Assembly (NCBI RefSeq): GCF_014705605.1
Contig: NZ_JACXIZ010000048.1
Span: 1-55,461, forward strand
Direction of reading: 5' to 3'
Source of the DNA: Paenibacillus sabuli
GTDB taxonomy: Bacteria > Bacillota > Bacilli > Paenibacillales > Paenibacillaceae
DNA: 55,461 nucleotides
Part shown: positions 19,985 to 28,254 of the stretch, piece by piece
Position numbering within the stretch: the stretch's first letter is position 1
Layout of the letters: every line of letters starts with the position of its first letter
Position numbers and translations under genes: made by a program
The notes under the pieces: generated by a model
Told to the model about the DNA's origin: nothing
The model's input: the letters and a program-made list of their open reading frames with translations, nothing else
Databases searched by the model: none

Positions 19985-20773
19985 CTACACCTCGATGCAC
20001 AGGCCGCTCTCGCCGAACGACGCGTGCGCCGGCAGGCCGTAGTCGCGGCACAAGTCCAGATCATGCGAAAGGTGCGTAAAGACTGTGCGCTTGGGCACTA
20101 GCTCCTTCAGCAGCTCCAGCGCTTCGCACACATCGTAGACCGACCGCGTCGCGAGCGGGAACGGTTCCTTGTAAAAGCTCGTGCCGAGAACCAGCAAATC
20201 GAGCCCGCGCAGCGGCTCCAGCTGGCCAGGCGTCAATCCGATCGCATCCGAGCAGTAGGCCCAGCTGAATCCGTCCTGGCGATCGAACCGAAACGCATGC
20301 GAAATCCCGTTTTTGCCGTGATTGACGAGCCAGCACCGCACGTCCCAGTCGCCGAGCACGAGCCCGTCGTCGCAAGGGACCAGCTCCAAGTGACGGTCCA
20401 GCCAGGGGAACTGGCCGCGAATCTGAGCGATTGTGCGCGCAGGCGCGTAGCATTGCCCCGCGCGGCCTAACCAGCGGCACGCATCCGCCCACTCCACCAG
20501 CCCCCCGATATGATCAAAATGCGCATGCGTCACCAGAATGCGGTCCACCGTCCGCAGTCCGGCCGCGGCCATCTGCCGCCCCCAGTCCGGACCGCAATCA
20601 ATCAATGTATGCCCGCTCCCAGGATCATCGATGTGAAGCGAGGCGCGCAGCCTCCGGTTGCGGCCGCTCGCACGCGCCTCCGTACAGACCTCGCAGTCGC
20701 AATAGACCCGCGGCACGCCCATGGCGTCTCCCGTGCCGAGCAGGGTGAGATGCGTCGTGGCGCGCTCGCTCAT
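19985..20773 (-). CDS. MBL-fold metal-dependent hydrolase (PhnP-like)
   Basis: A metallo-beta-lactamase-fold enzyme of 262 residues. LLGTGDAMGVPRVYCDCEVC is the start typical of PhnP-type phosphodiesterases, with a Cys-rich loop. The metal motif is THAHFDHIGG; further ligands are in DCGPDWG, NHG, YCSDAIG and THLSHD. Start 20773 overlaps the stop of the GNAT gene (ATGA). The ORF extends upstream but only within that gene. Last gene of a four-gene operon; the substrate, probably a cyclic or diester phosphate, is not known. Confidence 0.87.
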   Translation of the reverse strand: MSERATTHLTLLGTGDAMGVPRVYCDCEVCTEARASGRNRRLRASLHIDDPGSGHTLIDCGPDWGRQMAAAGLRTVDRILVTHAHFDHIGGLVEWADACRWLGRAGQCYAPARTIAQIRGQFPWLDRHLELVPCDDGLVLGDWDVRCWLVNHGKNGISHAFRFDRQDGFSWAYCSDAIGLTPGQLEPLRGLDLLVLGTSFYKEPFPLATRSVYDVCEALELLKELVPKRTVFTHLSHDLDLCRDYGLPAHASFGESGLCIEV

Positions 20774-21438
20774 AGCGGCAGCAGACCTACAGCCTCCTGG
20801 CCTTGGAGACCGGCCATCATGTCGTCCCACGCACGCGGCTTGTTCGGCAGCGCCGTATAGTACGTCTGCAGGAAGTGATGGACGAGCCCGGCCGGTATTT
20901 GATCGAGCCCGTCGTCGGACGGCAGGAAGCACAGATCCAGCCCTTCGACCGCCAGGCCCTGATGATCCCAGGACGGGTGCACATAGGTCAGATCGAGCCG
21001 CTTGTACCCGATATGCGACAGTACCTCGCGCCGCACGTACGGATTCATCGGCGTCACGCCGCCGAAGCCATGGTCGGTGGCGTACGGATTGTACACCTCC
21101 GCGAACATGCCGATCGGCTCGCTGCCCGACGCCTTCGCCAGCTCGCGAATCGCGCGTTCGCGATACTTCAGCAGGAACCGTCCGATCCCCAGACCGGGCC
21201 GACCGACGATCGTGAAGTCAGTCATCGCGACGCGCAGCGCGGCATAATAACGGTACTCGGTCGCACCGACCACCTCGTCATCATGGATCGCCACGACGAC
21301 GTGAATGCCCGGGTCCTGGAGCGGCGCTTCCCACAAGCCGGCTTCCAGCACCTCCTCGGGAGGGAATACCTCCTGCATCAGCCGATGCAGCTCTTCAAAA
21401 CGCGGATCTTGAATCGATACGATACGATGGGCTTTCAT
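20770..21438 (-). CDS. GNAT-family N-acetyltransferase-like protein
   Basis: A 222-residue protein with weak GNAT features: HVVVAIHDDEVVGATEYRYY (beta strands), then FTIVGRPGLGIGRFLLKYRERAIREL, where RPGLGIGRFL is the acetyl-CoA loop. The C-terminal third (YVHPSWDHQGLAVEGLDL) is not standard for the family. It follows another GNAT gene by 21 bases and overlaps the MBL-fold gene by four bases. Substrate unknown. Confidence 0.75.
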   Translation of the reverse strand: MKAHRIVSIQDPRFEELHRLMQEVFPPEEVLEAGLWEAPLQDPGIHVVVAIHDDEVVGATEYRYYAALRVAMTDFTIVGRPGLGIGRFLLKYRERAIRELAKASGSEPIGMFAEVYNPYATDHGFGGVTPMNPYVRREVLSHIGYKRLDLTYVHPSWDHQGLAVEGLDLCFLPSDDGLDQIPAGLVHHFLQTYYTALPNKPRAWDDMMAGLQGQEAVGLLPL

Positions 21439-21459
21439 GCTCAGGACTTCCTCTCTTTG

Positions 21460-22122
21460 TCAAATGAAAAATGGATTGCGCCATTCCATCAGCGCGGCAC
21501 AGTCGCAGGACTCCTCGTCCTCCAAATAGCCGCGCACCGTGCCGGCCGGCATGCGGCCGCAGCGCAGCAAAAAAGACAACACCGGATCGCGCAGCTCGCC
21601 TCGGATGACGCGCTCCACGTAGGCGTCCGGAGAGAGCGTTGCCGCATGCCGATGATAATTGGGCATGCGCCCGCCGCCCACGAGACGCGAAAGGCCCAGA
21701 TGGACGACCACCTCGTACATCGACTGCATCAGCCATTTGCCGATCCCGGTCGCGCGATAGGCCGGGGCGACACAGATATCGACAACGTACAGCACTTGGC
21801 CCTGCGGATCATGATTGCGAATGTAGCCGTCGTCAGTGATGGCCGCCCAGGTGTGCCCGCCCGCCAGTTGATTCTCGCCGACCCGGAGCGCCGTCATCGA
21901 GCCCGCCAGCCTCCCGTCGATCTCCGCACAGAGCGCGCCCTCCTGGAAGCGGCCGACATGCTCGCGCAGCTGCGCTTCGTTCCACCACAGCTCGGGCGGG
22001 AAAGGCGGCGGGAAGCTCTGGCGCTGAATATCGATCAGCCCCTCGAAATCGTCCGGGCCGTAACGGCGAATGGCGGCGCGCTGCGCGGTCTGCTCGCCAA
22101 GGATGATGAACGACTTGTGCAT
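21460..22122 (-). CDS. GNAT-family N-acetyltransferase
   Basis: A 220-residue acetyltransferase. Beta strands with AAIRRYGPDDFEGLIDIQR, then LYVVDICVAPAYRATGIGKWLMQSMYE, where the APAYRATGIGKWL segment is the acetyl-CoA motif A. In other genomes a GNAT domain of this type is found fused to a carbon-nitrogen hydrolase; here the two are separate genes six bases apart. GGGGGACTGAGGG precedes the ATG. Confidence 0.85.
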   Translation of the reverse strand: MHKSFIILGEQTAQRAAIRRYGPDDFEGLIDIQRQSFPPPFPPELWWNEAQLREHVGRFQEGALCAEIDGRLAGSMTALRVGENQLAGGHTWAAITDDGYIRNHDPQGQVLYVVDICVAPAYRATGIGKWLMQSMYEVVVHLGLSRLVGGGRMPNYHRHAATLSPDAYVERVIRGELRDPVLSFLLRCGRMPAGTVRGYLEDEESCDCAALMEWRNPFFI

Positions 22123-22128
22123 GAGCCC

Positions 22129-23013
22129 TCAGTCCCCCTGCTTGGCGCCGGGCCGCCAGTCGGGATACAGGTCGATCCGCCGGTCGCGCCACGTCGTCAC
22201 CGCGCCGCTCTGCCGCACCCGCTCCAACAGGCCTACGTCGAGATCAGCCGCGACCAGCATCGGCTGATTGATTACGCCCTCGGCCAGCAGTCCTGCCGGC
22301 GGGAAGGGGATGTCATTGGGCGAGATGATGGCCGCCTGTCCGTAGTTGGCGCGCATAAAATCGACGCTGCGCAGCGAGCCCACCGTGCCGGTCGTCACGA
22401 TGTACACCTGATTCTCGACCGCGCGCGCATGGCAGCAATAGCGCACGCGGTGATAGCCATGCCGATCGTCGGTGCAGGAGGGACAGAAGATGACATCCGC
22501 CCCCCTGGCCCTCGCCATCCGCACAATCTCCGGAAATTCAATGTCGTAGCAGGTAAGCAGCGCAATCGTGCCATACGGAGTCTGGAATACCTCCAGTCCT
22601 TCGCCCGGCGACATCCCCCACTCGCTGACCTCCGTCGGCGTCAGATGCAGCTTGGCCTGACGAGCGATCGTGCCGTCCGGATAGAACAGATACGCCGTAT
22701 TGCGAAGCTTGCCCGCCTCGCGGCGCACATGGGTTCCGGCTACGATATGGACGCCATACTCGGAGGCAAGCGCACGGAACAGCGCCTCGTACGCATCTGT
22801 GAATTCGGGCAGCCGCTCGATCGGAAGGCCTTCTCCTGCGCCGCCTCGCGTCCCGATCGACAACAGCTGCGTCGTCAAAAATTCCGGGAACAGCACAAAC
22901 TGCACCTCGTATTCACTAGCGTTGCGCACGTAATGCCGGACCTGTGATTCAAAGTCGGAAAACGCCTCGATATCGGTCAGATCGTACTGTACGGCTGCTA
23001 CGCGATAGGTCAT
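22129..23013 (-). CDS. Carbon-nitrogen hydrolase (nitrilase superfamily)
   Basis: An amidase of about 294 residues with the Glu-Lys-Cys triad: Glu in FVLFPEFL, Lys in AKLHLTPTE, Cys in LLTCYDIEFPE. EWGMSPGEGL and CTDDRHGYHRVRYCC are also typical. First gene of an operon with two GNATs and an MBL protein, suggesting processing of an N-acylated or amide compound. The coding frame is preceded directly by eleven G residues, which probably act as the ribosome site; ATG 23013 is six bases from it and ATG 23019 touches it. Confidence 0.88.
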   Translation of the reverse strand: MTYRVAAVQYDLTDIEAFSDFESQVRHYVRNASEYEVQFVLFPEFLTTQLLSIGTRGGAGEGLPIERLPEFTDAYEALFRALASEYGVHIVAGTHVRREAGKLRNTAYLFYPDGTIARQAKLHLTPTEVSEWGMSPGEGLEVFQTPYGTIALLTCYDIEFPEIVRMARARGADVIFCPSCTDDRHGYHRVRYCCHARAVENQVYIVTTGTVGSLRSVDFMRANYGQAAIISPNDIPFPPAGLLAEGVINQPMLVAADLDVGLLERVRQSGAVTTWRDRRIDLYPDWRPGAKQGD

Positions 23014-23019
23014 CGTCAT

Positions 23020-23030
23020 CCCCCCCCCCC
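23020..23030. repeat. Homopolymer G(11)/C(11) at a translation start
   Basis: Eleven consecutive C on the plus strand (G on the coding strand) lie immediately before the first ATG of the carbon-nitrogen hydrolase. It takes the place of a normal GGAGG. Such tracts slip during replication. Confidence 0.9.
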
Positions 23031-23193
23031 GCTTATGATGAGAAATTTCTCATTAAATTTTAATAAATAAAGTGCAACCTTTGGCGAACCCAGTTATTAA
23101 TTCTTTTTGTCAATTTAAGGAAATCAATAAAGTGTTATACTGTTTTCGCAGCCAGAAAAGAACAAACAATTTATTTTATGGAGGTAAGTGCCA

Positions 23194-23691
23194 TTGTTTA
23201 TGACCAGACTCATTCGTAAAGTCATCATTGCCGGTCTAGTCGCAGTCGTCAGCATGTCTGCGGCCAGCGCTGTCGAACAAGCCCCCGTCGCAAGCGCGGC
23301 ATCCGCATCCGTTACCAAAGCCAACAACATTATTAATACAGGGGAAAAATATTTGGGCGTACGCTATAAATTCGGCGCGCCGTCGGGCGTAACCTATGCC
23401 TTTGACTGCTCGTCCTTCACCCAATATGTATATAAGCGCAACGGCATCTCATTGCCGCGCACATCCAAAGCGCAATCCAAAAAAGGCGCGTACGTATCCA
23501 AGTCCAATCTGAAAAAAGGCGATCTTGTCTTTTTCTCCGTTCCGTCCCGGGGAAGTGGCGTAGGACATGTCGCCATTTATGCAGGGAACGGACGCCTTCT
23601 GCACACTTACGGAACAGGCGGCGTCCGCTATTCCAGTCTCAACGCCTCTTATTGGAAGAAAAATTACGTCACCGCACGCCGCGTCATTTAA
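23194..23691 (+). CDS. NlpC/P60 family cell-wall hydrolase, secreted
   Basis: A secreted peptidoglycan endopeptidase of 165 residues. The signal peptide is basic (TRLIRK) then hydrophobic (VIIAGLVAVVSMSAASA), cleaved near ASA. The NlpC/P60 domain has the catalytic Cys in AFDCSSFTQYVY (about Cys72) and His in GSGVGHVAIYAG (about 125), with a third polar residue in LLHTYG. The likely start is TTG 23194, nine bases after GGAGG; ATG 23200 is possible. An extended -10 element, TGTTATACT, lies at 23133-23141 in an AT-rich leader. Confidence 0.9.
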   Translation: MFMTRLIRKVIIAGLVAVVSMSAASAVEQAPVASAASASVTKANNIINTGEKYLGVRYKFGAPSGVTYAFDCSSFTQYVYKRNGISLPRTSKAQSKKGAYVSKSNLKKGDLVFFSVPSRGSGVGHVAIYAGNGRLLHTYGTGGVRYSSLNASYWKKNYVTARRVI

Positions 23692-23719
23692 GACGCGGTA
23701 CATACACTGGCTGTCTGTA

Positions 23720-23760
23720 CAACCATTGATCCGGCCTAGCCGCCGATCAATGGTTGTTTT
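23720..23760 (+). terminator. Terminator after the NlpC/P60 gene
   Basis: CAACCATTGATC (23720-23731) pairs with GATCAATGGTTG (23745-23756), followed by TTTTGG. It lies between this gene and the convergent sensor kinase gene. Confidence 0.85.
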
Positions 23761-23764
23761 GGTT

Positions 23765-25144
23765 CTAATCCAGCGAAGATTCCAGCCGGCGCTGCTTCGG
23801 GAACTGCAGCGCGATGGTCGTGCCCTGCTGGAGCTTGCTGAACACCTCGATCTTGCCCTCGTGCAGCTCGACGATCCGCTTGGCGATCGACAGCCCCAGC
23901 CCGACGCCTCCCGTCGAACGGGTCCGCGCGCCGTCAACCCGATAGAAACGCTCGAACAAATACGGAATTTCCTTCTCCGGAATGCCCATGCCTTTATCCG
24001 CTACCTCGATTCGAATGGCATTCTTGCCGGACTGCACCGTAATATCAATCGGCTCCTTGCTGTACTTGATCGCGTTATCCACGAGAATGACCAGCAGCTG
24101 CCGGACCTTGTCCTTGTCCGCAGTCATGCTCGCTCCGCCCGACTCGGAGCGTACACGCACGACCCGCCCGAACGTATTGTGCATCATCGCGGCCAACTCG
24201 TCGATCATCTTGACGACATCGAACGTGCCCAGCCGCAGCCAGTCCTCCTGTTCGGCTTCGGCCAGTGTCAGCATCGACTTGGTCAGATTTTGCAAGCGCT
24301 GCGCTTCGTTGGAGATCGCCTCCACCGCCTCGTCCCGCACCTTGGCGTCGTCTCGTCCCCAGCGCCTGAGCATGCCCGCGTAGCTGCTGATGACCGTCAG
24401 CGGCGTCTTCAGTTCATGCGAGGCGTCGGCGACGAACTGCTTCTGTCGCTCAAAGGTGCGATCGAGCCTGGCAATCATCTGGTTGAAGGCGCGAATCAGC
24501 TGTTGCAGCTCCGCCGACTCCTCCTTGCCGTCCAGCTCGATCTGCCTCAGCTTACCGCTGCGGTCGATCTCCCGCATGGTCTGGACCATGTGCTGGATCG
24601 GCGCGGTCAGCCGTGAGGTGAACCAGTACGTCCCGAAGATCGCGAACAGAATCGCGCCGACGCTCGTGACCGCCAGCGCACCCACGAGCACCTGAAGGTA
24701 GCTGTCCAGCAGATTCAGCTTGCGGGTAATCTCCAGCATTCCAATGACATTCATGTCATCGTAGATGGGCACCCGCAAATAAATAACCCGCTTGCCCGCG
24801 TAATTGATAATGTCGGTGTCGCGGCTCCAGCTGAATTCGACCGGTATCTCCAGCAGCTCGGGATCTGAGCCGACCTGGTTGAGCACGACCCCTGTCGTCC
24901 CGACGATGCGAATGACCTCGTTGATGTTGTAAAATTCGCTTAGCAGCTTGGGGTCATCAAGCGATCGCGCCTCCTGCACCTTCTTGTTCTCGAGCAGCAG
25001 GTCCACTTTGTTTTCCAGCAGCTGCTGCTCGCTGCGCGTCGTAATCTTAATGACGAAGAAATAGACAAAAATGTTGAATAAAATAAGGATGAAAATTAAC
25101 CAAAAAATTGTAAATAAAGTAAACCGCTTGCGGAGTGTCATCAT
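23765..25144 (-). CDS. Two-component sensor histidine kinase
   Basis: A membrane sensor kinase of 459 residues. Two membrane helices, about 9-33 and 160-180, flank an extracellular sensor domain. A HAMP region follows, then the dimerisation His in VADASHELKTPLTV, and the ATPase domain with VDNAIKYSKEP (N box), ADKGMGIPEKE (G1) and GVGLGLSIAKRI (G2). It resembles ArlS/YkoH-type kinases. Translation overlaps the response regulator stop (ATGA). Signal unknown. Confidence 0.93.
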   Translation of the reverse strand: MMTLRKRFTLFTIFWLIFILILFNIFVYFFVIKITTRSEQQLLENKVDLLLENKKVQEARSLDDPKLLSEFYNINEVIRIVGTTGVVLNQVGSDPELLEIPVEFSWSRDTDIINYAGKRVIYLRVPIYDDMNVIGMLEITRKLNLLDSYLQVLVGALAVTSVGAILFAIFGTYWFTSRLTAPIQHMVQTMREIDRSGKLRQIELDGKEESAELQQLIRAFNQMIARLDRTFERQKQFVADASHELKTPLTVISSYAGMLRRWGRDDAKVRDEAVEAISNEAQRLQNLTKSMLTLAEAEQEDWLRLGTFDVVKMIDELAAMMHNTFGRVVRVRSESGGASMTADKDKVRQLLVILVDNAIKYSKEPIDITVQSGKNAIRIEVADKGMGIPEKEIPYLFERFYRVDGARTRSTGGVGLGLSIAKRIVELHEGKIEVFSKLQQGTTIALQFPKQRRLESSLD

Positions 25145-25851
25145 TCCGGCTCCTTGAGCATATAGCCGACCCCCCGCACAGTATGAATCAGCTTGTGGCG
25201 GAAGCCTTTATCGATTTTTTGACGCAAATAACGAATGTACACATCGACTAGATTCGTTTCTCCAATAAAGTCGTAGCCCCACACCTCGGAGAGGATTTCC
25301 TCGCGGGATTTCTCCTGATTTTTGTGCTCCGCCAAATAAACCAGCAACTCGAATTCGCGCGGCGTCAATTCGATCGACACCTCTTTGCGCGTCACCTTGC
25401 GGGTGCGCAGCTCGATAGTCAGATCTGCAACGCGCAGCAGATCGGCTCCGTCTGCGTTCTTCTTCTTCTGCTGAAAAATACGCAGCAGATTGCGGACGCG
25501 CGCAAGCAATTCTTCCATCGCAAACGGCTTGGTAATATAATCGTTGGCCCCGTGCTCAAAGCCGCTTACCTTATCCGGCACGGTATCGCGCGCAGTCAGC
25601 AAAATAATCGGCACCGGGTTGCCGGCGTTGCGCAGCCTGCGCAGCACCTCAATACCGTTAAGCTCGGGAAGCATCACGTCCAGCAACAACAGATCCCATT
25701 CGCCGGTCATGGCCATTTCCAGTCCCATGCGCCCGCTCTCGGCACGACCGACCTCATAGCCCTCGTGCTCGAGCTCCAGTTGCAGAATACGTGCAATACT
25801 ATCTTCATCCTCAACGACGAGCAGTCGTTCTTGCTGTTCTTTTTGTTCCAT
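25141..25851 (-). CDS. OmpR-family response regulator
   Basis: Partner of the adjacent kinase. Receiver domain: LVVEDED at the start, phosphoacceptor Asp58 in LLLLDVMLPE, Lys in DYITKPFA. C-terminal winged-helix DNA-binding domain: ELTPREFELLVYLAEH ... VDVYIRYLRQKID ... IHTVRGVGYML. The start at 25851 follows AAAGGTGAG; the ORF extends upstream without a ribosome site. First gene of the pair. 236 residues. Confidence 0.94.
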   Translation of the reverse strand: MEQKEQQERLLVVEDEDSIARILQLELEHEGYEVGRAESGRMGLEMAMTGEWDLLLLDVMLPELNGIEVLRRLRNAGNPVPIILLTARDTVPDKVSGFEHGANDYITKPFAMEELLARVRNLLRIFQQKKKNADGADLLRVADLTIELRTRKVTRKEVSIELTPREFELLVYLAEHKNQEKSREEILSEVWGYDFIGETNLVDVYIRYLRQKIDKGFRHKLIHTVRGVGYMLKEPE

Positions 25852-26009
25852 GTCGCTCACCTTTTTCGGCAGACCGTCCGCAGACAGCCGTAAAATTAGA
25901 CACTGCACGGTGACGCCAATTGCGCTCCGTATCGCAGATGCAGCCAACGCATTATGCAACGCCGGCAGACGAGATCATCGATCGTCGCCCTGAGCTAATC
26001 ATAATGGAA

Positions 26010-26090
26010 CGCGCGGCCCAAAAGCAAGCAAGCGCGGCTTGGCCATGCCGGCCCAAAGCAAGTATGCCGTCTTTGGCAGCCATGTCGGTG
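26010..26090. repeat. Degenerate palindromic repeats
   Basis: Two imperfect copies of CGGCCCAAA(A)GCAAG lie at about 26014 and 26049, the second followed by TATGCCGTCTTTGGC. They resemble the GCCGTC-TTTG-CGGC part of the repeats at 1-156 and 28161-28203. No gene is supported between 25852 and 26557; the rest of this gap holds the composite element at 26206-26390. Confidence 0.45.
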
Positions 26091-26205
26091 CGGCGCGCGT
26101 TTGCTCTCTCGGGCAGCTGTGTCGATGCGGCGCGCAAGTATCAACACACAGCGAAGGCAGAGCGCTGAGCGCTCTGCCTGGCAAGGCATGATTTACCAAC
26201 TGCCG

Positions 26206-26390
26206 CTAGCGGACACAGGAGGCGCTTAGCGCTTAATTTGCATCGCTTGTCCGTTCTAACGGACAAGCGCGACGCTTAGAAGCGGCTGCGCGCCAATATC
26301 CGCTCTGTTTGAGGCACTAAGCGTCTCTGGTGACCGTTACAATTCCAGATCGTCCGTTTGGGTACGCTAAGCGTCGCTGATGAGCGTTGG
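26206..26390. repeat. Composite four-unit repeat element, copy B
   Basis: Forward units start at 26256 and 26206, reversed units end at 26340 and 26390. All four are 24 bp and fit CTAACGGWCA-N5-GRCGCTTAG with few changes. Unit spacing is 50, 85 across the centre, 50. The 26-base spacers also resemble one another and those in copies A and C. The element lies between the 3' end of the ABC-F gene and the upstream region of the response regulator gene. Confidence 0.88.
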
Positions 26391-26557
26391 CGGGATTCGT
26401 ACTGAATACCGATAGCCTCATAATGAGCGGGGTGAGCGCGATACGGACTGTTGACCGTCAGCGCGCGCGCATGTCGATCGGTTGAAGCCTTTGCTCTGAT
26501 CGAGCAGAACGCTTCGCTTTCTTCCAATCGCGCACGCAGCTCCTTGCCCGATGCGTC

Positions 26558-28120
26558 CTATTGCGCCGCGCTTCGCTGCGCGGACCACGCTTCGACGTCC
26601 CACACCTTTGTCACCCAGTCAGTGTAGAATTCCGGTTCGTGCGAGACCAGCACAATCGTGCCCTTATAGGCCATCAGCGCCCGCTTCAGCTCGGCCTTGG
26701 CCACCACATCGAGATGATTCGTCGGCTCATCGAACAGAATCCAGTTGCTCTCGCGAAGCATCAGCTTGCAAAGGCGCACCTTCGCCTGCTCGCCCCCGCT
26801 GAGTTGATTGAGACTCCGCGTAATATGCTCGTTTTTGAGACCGGTCCTGGCCAGCGCCGCTCTGACCTGATGCTGATCCATATACGAGAATTCGCCCCAG
26901 ACATCGTCCAGCGGCGTGCGCGCCTGCGCCTTCGACTCCTGCTCGAAGTAGGCCGGATGCAAATAATCCCCCAGATACGTCTTGCCCCCAAGCGGCGACA
27001 AGGTGCCCATGATCGTTTTGAGCAGCGTCGATTTGCCGACGCCGTTGCAGCCGACAATCGCGATCTTGTCGCCGCGTTCGATCAGCATATCGAGCGGCGG
27101 CAGCAGCGCCCGGGAGTAGCCAATCTCCATCTGCTCGCCCTGGAAGATCGTTTTGCCGCTGGTGCGCGCTTCCTTGAATTGAAAGGTGGGCTTGCCCGCC
27201 TCCTCCGGCTTGTCGATCCGCTCGAGCCGCCCGAGCTGCTTCTCGCGGCTCTTTGCGCGGCCCGAGGTAGAGGCCCGGGCTTTGTTGCGCTGGATGAAGT
27301 CCTCCTGCTTTTTGATATAGTCCTTTTGCTTCTCATAGGCGTCCAAATGCTGTGACTTGCTCTGCGCCGCCATCTCCAGGAAGGTCTCGTAATTGGCCGT
27401 GTAACGCGTGAGCTTGGCGAATTCGAGATGATAGATGACGTCGACCACCTGATTCATGAAGCTCGTGTCATGCGAGATGAGCACGAAGGCATGCGGGTAC
27501 GACTTGAGATAAGTGGTCAGCCAAGCGATGTGCTCGTCGTCCAAATAGTTGGTCGGCTCGTCGAGAAGCAGCACCGTCGGCTTCTCCAGCAGCAGCTTGG
27601 CCAGCAGCACCTTCGTGCGCTGTCCGCCGCTGAGCGCGGCGACGTCGCGTTCGAGACCGATTGCCGCCAGGCCGAGCCCGTTGCCCATCTCCTCCACCTT
27701 GGCATCGACCAGGTAAAAGTCGCCGATCTCCAGCTCCTCCTGAATCTCGCCCATCCGTTCCAGCAGCCGCTCGAGCCGGTCGGAATCGGCCTCGGCCATT
27801 TGCTCCGCAATGTCATTCATTTCGCGCTCCAGCTCCAGCAAGGGCAAAAAAGCATCCTTGAGAACGTCGCGGATCGTCTTGCCGGTCTCCAGCTTCGTGT
27901 GCTGATCGAGATAGCCGTATTTAATCTTCGGGGTCCACTCCACCCGGCCTTCGTCCTTCAATTGCTGACCGGTCAAAATATTCATCAGCGTCGACTTGCC
28001 CGTGCCGTTCGCGCCGACCAGACCGACATGCTCGCCGGCCAGCAAGCGGAACGACACATCCTTGAACAAAATCCGATCGCCGAAACCATGTGTTAATTGA
28101 TCTACCGTTAACAAGCTCAT
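26558..28120 (-). CDS. ABC-F family ATP-binding protein
   Basis: A soluble tandem-ATPase of 520 residues that acts on ribosomes, not in transport. Two nucleotide-binding domains: Walker A GANGTGKS and GCNGVGKS, signatures ALSGGQRTKV and QLSGGEQAKV, Walker B LLLDEPTNYLD and ILFDEPTNHLD. The charged helical linker between them (KQKDYIKKQEDFIQRNKARAS) is the P-site tRNA interaction motif region. Most like YkpA/YbiT. The start at MSLLTVDQL (28120) is more usual than the ORF start at 28138. Antibiotic protection cannot be inferred. Confidence 0.92.
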   Translation of the reverse strand: MSLLTVDQLTHGFGDRILFKDVSFRLLAGEHVGLVGANGTGKSTLMNILTGQQLKDEGRVEWTPKIKYGYLDQHTKLETGKTIRDVLKDAFLPLLELEREMNDIAEQMAEADSDRLERLLERMGEIQEELEIGDFYLVDAKVEEMGNGLGLAAIGLERDVAALSGGQRTKVLLAKLLLEKPTVLLLDEPTNYLDDEHIAWLTTYLKSYPHAFVLISHDTSFMNQVVDVIYHLEFAKLTRYTANYETFLEMAAQSKSQHLDAYEKQKDYIKKQEDFIQRNKARASTSGRAKSREKQLGRLERIDKPEEAGKPTFQFKEARTSGKTIFQGEQMEIGYSRALLPPLDMLIERGDKIAIVGCNGVGKSTLLKTIMGTLSPLGGKTYLGDYLHPAYFEQESKAQARTPLDDVWGEFSYMDQHQVRAALARTGLKNEHITRSLNQLSGGEQAKVRLCKLMLRESNWILFDEPTNHLDVVAKAELKRALMAYKGTIVLVSHEPEFYTDWVTKVWDVEAWSAQRSAAQ

Positions 28121-28160
28121 ACCTGCATACGACTCCATTTCCTGTCAAATTAAATGCAAT

Positions 28161-28203
28161 GCGAAACGAGCATGCCGTGCTTTGGCGGCCCAGCGAGTTT
28201 CGT
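28161..28203. repeat. Palindromic repeat related to the left-edge repeats
   Basis: CGAAAC (28162-28167) pairs with GTTTCG (28197-28202), with an inner GCCG/CGGC stem around TGCTTTGG. The left half closely matches CGAAACGAGCAAGCCGTC of the repeats at 36-61 and 131-156. It lies just upstream of the ABC-F start, in the 134-base gap to the kinase gene. Confidence 0.65.
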
Positions 28204-28254
28204 TGAAAATGCTATGTCCCTCATTGTATCACAGGAGGGGGCCGCTTGCCGAGA

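Noticed and set aside
20803-22947. 714-codon open frame on the plus strand
   Set aside because: It is the antisense of the GNAT and CN-hydrolase genes, has no ribosome site and no recognisable domain; high GC makes long antisense frames common.
26206-26390. Looks like a short CRISPR array (24-bp repeats about 50 bp apart)
   Set aside because: Unit orientation flips in the middle, spacers resemble one another, and no cas gene is nearby. The same for the 756-939 and 47809-47994 copies.
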